From Phycisphaerae bacterium (lineage in GTDB: Bacteria; Planctomycetota; Phycisphaerae; Phycisphaerales; SM1A02), in contig PAFA01000069.1 of NCBI GenBank assembly GCA_002700845.1, positions 1 through 41,704 of the forward strand: a stretch of 41,704 bases of DNA, read 5' to 3'. A program made the position numbers and the translations under genes. Below, piece after piece: positions 17,335 to 26,338 of the stretch (position 1 is its first letter; each line of letters opens with the position of its first letter). The notes beneath the pieces are model-generated. The model was not told where the DNA came from. It saw only the letters and a program-made list of their open reading frames with translations, and did not search any database.

Positions 17335-19508
17335 GCCACCTCTGAATAATCACGCATAATGCGGAAGTTTGTCTTGAAGTAGCCACCGGTCTCTGTCCTT
17401 GCTCGGTTGAGAACAACACCAAAGACGTCCGTTCCGGTTTGCTTGACCGCATTGGCCAAGCGAACCAGTAAGCCACGTTCATCTTGACCGGCATGAACCA
17501 CCACCACCGCACCATCTGCCTTGGCCGCAAGGGTGACTGCATCACCCGCCGCCAGTGCCGGTGGGGCATCAAACAAGATCAGATCCCATTGTTCACGGGC
17601 TCTGTCAAGCAATTCATCCATTATTGGGGATCCCAAGCGGTCAACAATTCGTGAGCTTTCGGTACCCGCACCGACCAGATCAAAACCTGCTTCTGTTCGG
17701 ATAGCAACACTCGAGAGATCACCGGACCCACCAAGAGCATCACCCAATCCACTTCCCCCATCAGAGAGGCCAAGATGTTCCGCAAGGCCGGGTCGGCGGA
17801 AATCTCCGTCGATCACCAGGACTTTGCGTCCAGCAGCTGAAGCTGCCGCAGCGATATTCATGACGGTTCCGGTACAGCCCGTATTTGGAGAACAGGGGAA
17901 GAAAACTACTACCCGGCGTTCGGTTGGGGCACAACTTCGAGACAACTGAGTCCATGTTTGACGTAAGGATTCAGCAACCACGCTCTGTCCAGACTCCAGC
18001 ACGGCAGATTCGAACACGGAACATCCATCTGGATCTTCTTCGAGGTGTGGGATGACACCCAATGTGCGAAGACCAGGAACCAAGGACAAATCCTTAACGC
18101 CTTTGATTCGCTGGTCAGTGAATTCACGCAAGAAGACGATTCCGGACACCAGACCGGTCACCAGCAAAAATCCTAGAGGTATAACTATTTCAACTTTGGG
18201 GAATGCCATCTCACGCGGCAATGTTGCGCTACGAGCCAGAACGACCAGCCTCGCATCATCCCGAGAGCGGAACAACTTCAAATCACGAACCAATTGATCT
18301 TCACCATCACGTTTACGCTCGAGGTAATCACGACGGTTTTTTATATTTTCAATACGGCTTAGATTTGCCGCTTGCGACTGCAAGGACCCAACCTTCTCAG
18401 CGTATTCGTCTTGAAGACTCTGCGTAACAGCTTGCGTCTGCTCTAAGATCCTCATCGCCTGGCGAATATCCGCTCGCAAATTCCGCAGCACCACCTCTTC
18501 CCGGCGGGCCTCAAGCGCTCCTTCAGAAGAGTTGAGACGCTGGATTGTTCGCTGAAGAATCGGGCTTGAGGCATCCAGATATTGCTTTCGCAAGTAACTC
18601 AGCTCACGCTTGACGGATTCAACGGTTTGCACATGGACTGATACTGAAGGGTCCGCTTCAGCGGTTCGAACATCTTCTTCATCGTAAGAGAGAGTGCCGT
18701 CGAGCTTCTGCTGTGACTGAGCGACTTGAGTCTGCAGACTCTGTGTAGCTTGTTGATTGGAGTAGATCCGATCGGTCAACTGCTGAGCGGCAATAAGCTC
18801 TGGGCTGTATCTCGGGTCTTCAAGTGATGAAACGCCATTGTCTGTAATGAACTGCTGAAGTTCATCGCTGATGTCATCGATTTGCCGCCGGGTGTCAGCA
18901 AACTCACGACTGAACAGACCATCAATTGATTTGGTTCTATTTTCTTCCGCAGTCACGGTGCTTTCAAGATAAGCCTCCGACAGCGCTGCAATAATAGTTT
19001 GAGAATCTTCACGGCTCCCGGTTGAGAAGCTGATCCGGAAGAGCGCTGTTTTCGAAATTGGCGCCCGAGCCAAATCATCTTCCAACTCGTCTACTGCCTC
19101 TTCAATACGAGGCCCGTCCTCATCGACGTACTTCGATGTGAACCAATTTGATCGCTGCACGGCCCGAGAACGTACTGCCGCCTTGAGAACCTCTCGGTCC
19201 ATCAAGCGTGAAAGCTCTGTATTGGCTCTGCGTTCAATGTCGTCATCATCCAGTTCTTTGGCCGCGCCAATTTCCGTTGCATCTTGGAGACCAGAACGGA
19301 TCTCAAATAACGCCTCGGATCGATACTTTGGAAAAAGTACGGAAAGCCCAACGTAAGAAACACCACCAACACCAATACCGACAAAGCCGGCAAAAACCAA
19401 AAGCAAGAGGTGCTTCCTTAGGATCCGGATTGGATCCACAGAAACGCCTGCTTCAGATGGAGATGGTGCTGAGAACTGTTCCTCAACCTTCGATTCTGAC
19501 GTTTGCAT
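17331..19508 (-). CDS. Wzz-like chain-length determinant fused to a BY-kinase-like (Wzc/CpsD) ATPase domain with a degenerate Walker A
   Basis: Two TM segments flanking a coiled coil; VLVIDGDFRRPGLAEHLGL (Walker A'), LILFDAPPAL (Walker B); P-loop position reads CSPNTGCTGTVMNIA. Confidence 0.88.
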   Translation of the reverse strand: MQTSESKVEEQFSAPSPSEAGVSVDPIRILRKHLLLLVFAGFVGIGVGGVSYVGLSVLFPKYRSEALFEIRSGLQDATEIGAAKELDDDDIERRANTELSRLMDREVLKAAVRSRAVQRSNWFTSKYVDEDGPRIEEAVDELEDDLARAPISKTALFRISFSTGSREDSQTIIAALSEAYLESTVTAEENRTKSIDGLFSREFADTRRQIDDISDELQQFITDNGVSSLEDPRYSPELIAAQQLTDRIYSNQQATQSLQTQVAQSQQKLDGTLSYDEEDVRTAEADPSVSVHVQTVESVKRELSYLRKQYLDASSPILQRTIQRLNSSEGALEARREEVVLRNLRADIRQAMRILEQTQAVTQSLQDEYAEKVGSLQSQAANLSRIENIKNRRDYLERKRDGEDQLVRDLKLFRSRDDARLVVLARSATLPREMAFPKVEIVIPLGFLLVTGLVSGIVFLREFTDQRIKGVKDLSLVPGLRTLGVIPHLEEDPDGCSVFESAVLESGQSVVAESLRQTWTQLSRSCAPTERRVVVFFPCSPNTGCTGTVMNIAAAASAAGRKVLVIDGDFRRPGLAEHLGLSDGGSGLGDALGGSGDLSSVAIRTEAGFDLVGAGTESSRIVDRLGSPIMDELLDRAREQWDLILFDAPPALAAGDAVTLAAKADGAVVVVHAGQDERGLLVRLANAVKQTGTDVFGVVLNRARTETGGYFKTNFRIMRDYSEVA

Positions 19509-19547
19509 ACTCTGCCTCTATCGGCCCAAAAGCTCCCCCGGCTTCCA

Positions 19548-22500
19548 TTAGGGGGATAAAATCGACTCCACTTCCAAAATCATGGCCTCAAATTCATCGC
19601 CCTCAGCATCATCGCGGTTTTTTGCACTTGCGAGGACTGAACCGGCCTGTTGAGCATCACCATCCTTGGCCAAGGCCAAGGCGTAGCGAACATGGGTCAT
19701 GGCCCCCGCACCACGGCGAATGGCTTGAGCAAGCGTTTGCCTGGCGGCTTGAGTATCTCCTAAGGCCAGCTGCACCGAGCCCAAGGTGTCCAAGATGGTG
19801 GGGTTTGTGGGATTGGCGGCCACGGCCTGCTCCGCCAGCGGCAATGCTTGTTGGTGCTCCCCCAAGTTCACGGACAAGATGTACGCAATATTGTTCGCCG
19901 TAAGGGGCTGATCGGGATTCAGAGAAAGACTCTTCCTCCAGGCTGAAATCGCGGTTTCAGGCTGGTCGGCGGCAATCGCAATATTTCCCGCGGCCAGCCA
20001 CACTTGGAACGCTTCTGGGTCGTTCAAATCCTCAGCCAACTTCGCGCTCTGCTGAGCATCTTCGATGGCACCGTCAAAGTCTTTCTCAGTGAGTTTTACT
20101 CTTGCTAAGCCGTTCAAAAGAGGCCATGACAAAGAGTCAGCCCCACTCACTTCTCTGGCAAACCTCGCAATTTCGGCCGAACGGCCCGAACCAAAATAGG
20201 TGCTGAGCTGCAATGGGAATCGAGCCATCCCCATCTTGGGAGCTCCATTCGAAACTTGTCGCTCAAATGCAACATAGCACTCACGAAGTACTTTCCGAGA
20301 CTCTTGCTCTCGCCCTTTTTCCAAAAGGGCTTTCGCACGCATCGAGAGCAAATCTGGGTTGTCTTGGACCCATGCCTTTTCTTTCGCAGTAAATCGAATA
20401 ATCAACTGCCAATCAGGACTGGGGACCGCGACTTCAGAAGCCATACGACGTGCAAACCGTGCTTCATTAGGATCCTGATCGAAAGCATTACGAAGGTATT
20501 CTCGAGCCTGAACAATTTGACCTGTAACACCAGTCAAAAGTTCGCCAGCCTGAGACAACCAATCTGCAGACCGTTTGCCGGAGGGGTACGCATCCGCACC
20601 AGATGAGGCCACCGAGGCAGCAGCAACTCGATCACCAAGCTGCAAATACTGCCGAATGATTCTCGAACGAAGAACATCGTTCTTTGGAGTGCGCTCCAAT
20701 TGTCCAACCAACGTTCGAATCGCTTCTGCACGTTCTCCGCCTGCACCCAGCAGCTGGAATCTTGCAGTGCTGACCGCCGGTGAATTTGGAGCCAACGCTT
20801 CCGCCGAAGCGACCGCGGCTGAGGCCTCATCGTAGCTTTCTCGAGTCCCTACTCGTCGGTAACGTTCGGTCAGGATGGATGCTTCAAGTAGCCGAGGACC
20901 AACGTCTTGAGGCAGCAGCTCTTTCGATTCAGCCAATACCTGCAAGGCCAATGCTTCCTCAGAGGAACCATCTTCGTCACTTCTAAATTTTTTCTCAGAA
21001 ACTCCAGCGTAGATCAAAGCTTGAACCAAGGACCGGGAGGCAAGATCGCGAGTGTCTTCAGTCTGGGGAAGCCCATCCAATACCACCTGAGCCTCATCAG
21101 TGCGATTTGATCGAGCAAGACACTCAGCGTACTGTTCTAAAATTGCATATTGAGGAAGTTCAAACTTATCCAAGCCTGGCCGGAATGTGTTTGGACGCAA
21201 GAGCTGCAGAGTTTTGCCAAGGCCCTCATCCGGCAACAACGCAATAAGTTCTGCATAGACATCCGCCGCGTTGGCAAATTGGTTGTTCGCCATAAGAATC
21301 GCTGCTGAGGCAAAGAGTGCAGATTGATCCGGGGTTTGGCCATCTGGATATGAGAGGGTTTCAACTGCTTTTCTAAATTGTCCAATACCGGAGTACATCT
21401 GAGCAGCCAACAGACGAGTCATCAATTTTGACTCCTGGTTTTCGGCTTGGCTCATTTCCTGAAGGAGTAAGCCAATTGCCTCCTGCGCCTGGCCCTGATC
21501 TTTAAGAATTTCAGCCTTGTACGCGTTTATCAACAACAGGGTTTTACCGTCGTCATCTTTGGCCCTCAGCTGATCCAACAAATTATCTGACCGACTCATC
21601 CACACCTTCTGCGCTTCAGCCAGAAGGGCATTCTGCCGTGCGGCTGAAAGTTGATTAAATCGAGCAGGCGTGTAAGGGAATTCAGGGTTCAACAAAATCG
21701 CTGACTCGACGCTCGGAGTCGTGGTCGCAAGGAGCCGAGCAAATTCGAGTGTGTTCTGAGTGTCATCCGGGTTCACTGAATACCGTGAGGCACGAACCCG
21801 AAGAAGTTCCAAGGTGTCGCCGGCTCGAAGAGCAATATTCAGCCAAGCTTCTCGAATGGCAATATTGCTTGGCGAGAGGCGTGACGCCGTCCGCAAGACA
21901 TCAACTGCCTCTTCATACTTGCCCAACTGAACCAGCAAGGTTGCGTAACTCCGACCGATGCTGACGCTGTTGGACTGAATCTCCCAAGCTTCAACAAAGT
22001 GTCGTTCAGCGTTTGCGTACTCACCAAGATTGGCCTCTGATTGAGCCAGTTGGGCCAGGATCTGCCCATCAGTTGGTATTTCTTCAGTGGCACTCGAAAA
22101 AGCGTCACGAGCCCCAACCCAATCACGTCTGGCTGCTGCCAACCGACCGCGATAGGTGTACCCAGAAGCCTGGTCCAAGTCATCCTGAACTGCTCTTTCT
22201 ACCAATGATTCTGCCGAAGACCAGTCTTCGGCAACAATTGCATCCACGAATTGAAATTCAATGAAGCCTGGGTCGTCAGGGAAATTTATGCTTGCCGCAT
22301 CTGAACGCTTTTTGATCTCATCCTGAATGCGCTGGCCTAAAGAATCATCTGAAGATGATTTGGATGAACCCAAAATACCCTTCAAGCCTCGCAAAATTGC
22401 GACGGCACGTTCCGGCTCATTCAATCCTTTGTCACTCGTATGAAAAAGGACAATGGCATCGATGGGATCAGAGGTACTTGCGATACTGCGAAGCTCTCTG

Positions 22501-24497
22501 AATATTTCATCCACCCGCGGGGACGACGAGGCAAAGCCATCCATAACTTCCAAAGCTCGTTCATTTTGGTTGTTCGCGACCAACATCCTCACGTAGGTAT
22601 TCACCACGCGGAATTCCTCAGGGAACCTGCTGTAGAGGTCAGACATCTCAAGGAGCGCGTTTTCGTATTCACCCGAATCAAACCGTAGAGCGACATCACG
22701 AACCTGGGTCTCCAAGGGCGAAGATGGGCCGCCCCCGTTTAGCGCATCTTTGGCACCCTGTATCGCTTCGAAAGCAATGTCGGCGACAATATCGGCATCA
22801 ACCATTGCTTGACCCAGCGCGACAACGTTTTCCCATTCGCGATTAAGGATTAACAGTTGGAGTTTATTCTGCAGGAGAGTTGGTTCATTTGGCACCTGAT
22901 CAAGCGCTTGGTCCAGTTGACGTAGGGCCAAGCCAATTTGATCTAATTCTCGATTCACTTGAACCGAATAGAGCAGAAGCCGGACATTTGGAGCCCCCCC
23001 AGCAAGGTTCTGGCTGCGCAAAATATCGTCAAAAATCTTTGCGGATTCCCGAAGACTTTGCTTGGTATTGCGCGCATAGGCTTCCTTGGCTTTGATCTCC
23101 AGAAATACAAGATTGCTGTCCGGATCGGTAACGAAAGCTTGAGCCTCGGAACGCAAGGAGGCGATCTGCTCAACGGCATCTTCACGGTCCAATGAACCAC
23201 GCACCAATTGATCCATGACCAAGCCGACCTGAATGCGATACATCGAGAGACGAAGATCATCAAACGAAGCGGCAAAAAGTCCCGTCTTTGGACGCTCACG
23301 GGACATGAAGTCTGCGACCACTTTGGAAGCTCCGATGCGATCTTGTTCTTCAGTGCTCTGACTCAGAATTTCGGCCAAGTTTTGCTCTACGAAATATGGA
23401 GCGTCAGAAAAACCTTGGAGGTTTCGGAATGCTTGTACCAACTGAGCAGTGAGGTCAGGCTCTCCCATGACTGAAAGCGACCGGTAGCATTCTTGGATGT
23501 CAGATATTTCCATCATCAGTGGCAATTCCAGAATGGCGCGCTCACGAAGAGAACCATCAGAAACCTGGACTTCGGGACAAATTTCTTGCACCCGATCAGA
23601 GTTAAGAGCCTTCGCTGCATGAAGACGACCAATCAGCCACAAGGAACGGCCATGTCCAACTCCGTTTTCTGGAACTGGCAAAGCAAAGGCTTCTCCCACC
23701 AAGGATCTCGCATGGCTGGCCAACAATCTCTCTGAGCCTTGCGAAGGAACGTCAGCGGTGGAACTCGCGTCAAAAATCTCCCGGAGTTTTCCTGCATATT
23801 CAAGGATGTAACTGCGGTCATTGTCCAAAACCGCCTCTTCGAGTCGCAGCGACCATGCTCCGAGTGCGATGCCATAATCAATGGCCAGCGGATTGTCTTC
23901 CAAACGATTCTGAATGAGTTCAAAAGCCTCGTCGCGATCACGGCTTTTTAGTTCTGACCATCGGACACGGTTTAAACGGCTAACGGCAACCCACCGTTCA
24001 GCAAAGACTTCGTTGTCCACGTTACGAACACCGGATGCGTCAGCGATCTCTTCAACCATCTCCATAAGACTCGACGATCGAGATGCTTTTGCATCGGAAT
24101 AAACTGCTTGCACCAACGCGCGAGATCTCTCAGTGAGTTCAGGATGGTTCTCAGCCCCCCACTTCAAGGAGCCGATCCAGAAGCTATAAAACTCGTTGGC
24201 CTCGACCCTGGAACCGGGAGAAGTAAGCAAAATCGTACGCTGCAGGTCCGTCAGATAGCCAAGATCACGAGGCTCCTTACCGAGTGCACGCCCGTAGTTC
24301 CTTCGCGCCTCCCGAAGCTGACCCGCAGCTTCAAGCTGCTTCGCCTTCTGATGAATGGCTGTCGCACTACGAAGAACTAGGAAGTAATACGCTCCACCCA
24401 AGCCACCAACCAAACTCATTCCGACAATTGAAATGAGCAAGAGAAGCTTAATATTCAAAGCGCCGACTCGAGCTTGCGAAATATGCTGTCGCATCAA
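19548..24497 (-). CDS. Very large TPR-repeat protein (1649 aa) with an N-terminal TM anchor, EPS/exosortase locus
   Basis: N-terminal TM IKLLLLISIVGMSLVGGLGGAYYFLVL, many TPR-like helices (e.g. AGQLREARRNYGRALGKEP; LGEYANAERHFVEAWEIQSNSVSIGRSYATLLVQLGKYEEAVDVLRTASRLSP). Confidence 0.85.
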   Translation of the reverse strand: MMRQHISQARVGALNIKLLLLISIVGMSLVGGLGGAYYFLVLRSATAIHQKAKQLEAAGQLREARRNYGRALGKEPRDLGYLTDLQRTILLTSPGSRVEANEFYSFWIGSLKWGAENHPELTERSRALVQAVYSDAKASRSSSLMEMVEEIADASGVRNVDNEVFAERWVAVSRLNRVRWSELKSRDRDEAFELIQNRLEDNPLAIDYGIALGAWSLRLEEAVLDNDRSYILEYAGKLREIFDASSTADVPSQGSERLLASHARSLVGEAFALPVPENGVGHGRSLWLIGRLHAAKALNSDRVQEICPEVQVSDGSLRERAILELPLMMEISDIQECYRSLSVMGEPDLTAQLVQAFRNLQGFSDAPYFVEQNLAEILSQSTEEQDRIGASKVVADFMSRERPKTGLFAASFDDLRLSMYRIQVGLVMDQLVRGSLDREDAVEQIASLRSEAQAFVTDPDSNLVFLEIKAKEAYARNTKQSLRESAKIFDDILRSQNLAGGAPNVRLLLYSVQVNRELDQIGLALRQLDQALDQVPNEPTLLQNKLQLLILNREWENVVALGQAMVDADIVADIAFEAIQGAKDALNGGGPSSPLETQVRDVALRFDSGEYENALLEMSDLYSRFPEEFRVVNTYVRMLVANNQNERALEVMDGFASSSPRVDEIFRELRSIASTSDPIDAIVLFHTSDKGLNEPERAVAILRGLKGILGSSKSSSDDSLGQRIQDEIKKRSDAASINFPDDPGFIEFQFVDAIVAEDWSSAESLVERAVQDDLDQASGYTYRGRLAAARRDWVGARDAFSSATEEIPTDGQILAQLAQSEANLGEYANAERHFVEAWEIQSNSVSIGRSYATLLVQLGKYEEAVDVLRTASRLSPSNIAIREAWLNIALRAGDTLELLRVRASRYSVNPDDTQNTLEFARLLATTTPSVESAILLNPEFPYTPARFNQLSAARQNALLAEAQKVWMSRSDNLLDQLRAKDDDGKTLLLINAYKAEILKDQGQAQEAIGLLLQEMSQAENQESKLMTRLLAAQMYSGIGQFRKAVETLSYPDGQTPDQSALFASAAILMANNQFANAADVYAELIALLPDEGLGKTLQLLRPNTFRPGLDKFELPQYAILEQYAECLARSNRTDEAQVVLDGLPQTEDTRDLASRSLVQALIYAGVSEKKFRSDEDGSSEEALALQVLAESKELLPQDVGPRLLEASILTERYRRVGTRESYDEASAAVASAEALAPNSPAVSTARFQLLGAGGERAEAIRTLVGQLERTPKNDVLRSRIIRQYLQLGDRVAAASVASSGADAYPSGKRSADWLSQAGELLTGVTGQIVQAREYLRNAFDQDPNEARFARRMASEVAVPSPDWQLIIRFTAKEKAWVQDNPDLLSMRAKALLEKGREQESRKVLRECYVAFERQVSNGAPKMGMARFPLQLSTYFGSGRSAEIARFAREVSGADSLSWPLLNGLARVKLTEKDFDGAIEDAQQSAKLAEDLNDPEAFQVWLAAGNIAIAADQPETAISAWRKSLSLNPDQPLTANNIAYILSVNLGEHQQALPLAEQAVAANPTNPTILDTLGSVQLALGDTQAARQTLAQAIRRGAGAMTHVRYALALAKDGDAQQAGSVLASAKNRDDAEGDEFEAMILEVESILSP

Positions 24498-25312
24498 TAT
24501 GACTCCGTGTCTGCGTTTAGCGCTCGCCAGTCCGGCAAGCTACGCATGAGATAGGGCAATACCAGTTCAATGAATTCTCGACTTGCATCGACAAATTCCG
24601 AACGGTCTTGACGTCGCTTCAACTGAGTTACCAGTTGAACCTTGCAGTAGTACGCCATTTTTTGAGTTGGGTCAAATGCCAGTCTTTTGACTGACTCAGG
24701 ACTTGCCGCGAAGTTACCGTTGGCGACAAAAAAGTACCCGCCCCACAGGACAACCCCTGGCTGGTCTGAACGCACAAAGCTACTGGTTCTTAAATCGAGT
24801 TCACCTGTCGGCACAAAGACATCTGAAAGACGTCCGGTCAGGGGATCTTTAATGCCGACCTGGAACCAATTTTCGTCAATTTTCTTCCACTCGGGCGGGA
24901 GGATGCCAAGTGGAATATTTTCTGGGAGCTGTTCCAGATCGAAGCCGCCAGTCGCAACCAAGCATCGGTCCGGGACATGCGGCACTGCATCAATCATCCC
25001 GGTGTAATACGCCATGTGCAACTGAAGGTATCGCCCATCAGCATGCTCGTATGAGCGGGTAAGGAACTGATCGGTCCCAAGTTCTTCTATAAACTCCTCG
25101 GACAATCGCTGGTCATCGCCAACGGCTTCCCACTCCCCAAGGACCCGTGGCACATCAGCCAAACCACGGCGAATAGGTACCGCCTCTTTCTTGAGATGGA
25201 TGTTCAAAGCATCCATGGCAAAGCTCATGCCAATCCGAGAGAAAACAATGAGTCCAACAACAACCAGCATCGCGCGCCTCTGAGTCGAAGTCATGGTGAT
25301 GCTAGAAATCAT
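24494..25312 (-). CDS. EpsI-like exosortase-associated protein (DUF3485-like)
   Basis: LGEWEAVGDDQRLSEEFIEELGTDQFLTRSYEH...LQLHMAYYTGMIDAVPHVPDRCLVATGGF; adjacent to exosortase; ATGA overlaps on both sides. Confidence 0.8.
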   Translation of the reverse strand: MISSITMTSTQRRAMLVVVGLIVFSRIGMSFAMDALNIHLKKEAVPIRRGLADVPRVLGEWEAVGDDQRLSEEFIEELGTDQFLTRSYEHADGRYLQLHMAYYTGMIDAVPHVPDRCLVATGGFDLEQLPENIPLGILPPEWKKIDENWFQVGIKDPLTGRLSDVFVPTGELDLRTSSFVRSDQPGVVLWGGYFFVANGNFAASPESVKRLAFDPTQKMAYYCKVQLVTQLKRRQDRSEFVDASREFIELVLPYLMRSLPDWRALNADTESY

Positions 25313-26241
25313 GACGCGGCTCCCGAGGCTGGATCTGGCTCTTCGACAATCAACCTCTTCAACAGTTCCGCAACTCCCAAAAAGAGCAGCCAAGCCGGAA
25401 CCAAGAGAAAAACCCCCACCATTGTGTGCACTTCACCCGAACCCAAGTCCTGATCAATAAGACTGAGCAAACCAAGAACAAGCACCCGAACGATGTTGAC
25501 GATCAGGGCCACTGGGAATGCCGAAAGCACCAAAATGATCCGTTGCCACCACCGATGAAATGAGACAAAAGCCATTGTCGTTCCGATGGCCAAAAACGCC
25601 ATCAGCATCCGCATGCCACTGCACGCCTCAGCAACATTGAGTGGGATAACTTTCAATGTCATGTCATCGCTCATCATGTAGATGCGAATCACATTGCCTT
25701 CGATTTCTGCATCCAAGGTCCCAACGACCAAAAGAAGGTGCGCCCCAAATGCTGTTATTGACTGCATGGGATGCGTGACGTAGGCCATCAGTCGCTCAGA
25801 AATCGTTTGCCCAAAAACGAGCAAAAAGATCATGGGAAAAATCAAGTGCCGGATTGCTGCTGGCCCCAGCAGTACCAAGCCAAACCCACCGAGGCTCAAG
25901 ACAACACCAGCCCCACGGAGATTGTGATGATGCAAAACTGGCGGACCAAAGATGCACACTGCATACCAGATCAACCCAAGGACCAAGGGCAGTAAGCCCC
26001 ACCAGCAGACGCGAACACCTTTTGCTTGTATTTGCGGCCATGCTCGACGAATGAACCAGGCTGCAATCAACGGAGCGACAAGGGTATGCCCCCAGTCATC
26101 CGTCTCTTGTATGGCCCATTCAAATTGACGAACCAAGAAGTCCCAGTAATACGCCAAAAAAGACAGTGCAACCACACCCAACACCAAGAGGTCTCCCGCT
26201 GCAGGGGATGTACTTTTTGGGTGGTCAGGAGTGTCTTTCAT
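25309..26241 (-). CDS. Exosortase (EpsH/Xrt family)
   Basis: Multi-TM; Cys in NVAEACSGMRMLMAF, Arg in VNIVRVLVLG, His in GEVHTMVGVFLLVPAW: exosortase C/R/H triad. Confidence 0.9.
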   Translation of the reverse strand: MKDTPDHPKSTSPAAGDLLVLGVVALSFLAYYWDFLVRQFEWAIQETDDWGHTLVAPLIAAWFIRRAWPQIQAKGVRVCWWGLLPLVLGLIWYAVCIFGPPVLHHHNLRGAGVVLSLGGFGLVLLGPAAIRHLIFPMIFLLVFGQTISERLMAYVTHPMQSITAFGAHLLLVVGTLDAEIEGNVIRIYMMSDDMTLKVIPLNVAEACSGMRMLMAFLAIGTTMAFVSFHRWWQRIILVLSAFPVALIVNIVRVLVLGLLSLIDQDLGSGEVHTMVGVFLLVPAWLLFLGVAELLKRLIVEEPDPASGAAS

Positions 26242-26338
26242 GGCTCAAACGGGCCCCATCGATTCAAAGGGTACGCCCCAGCATCGGCAAGGGTTTGCGG
26301 CAAATCCAATCGGAATCCTGGCCGCTGTGACTTTTTAT

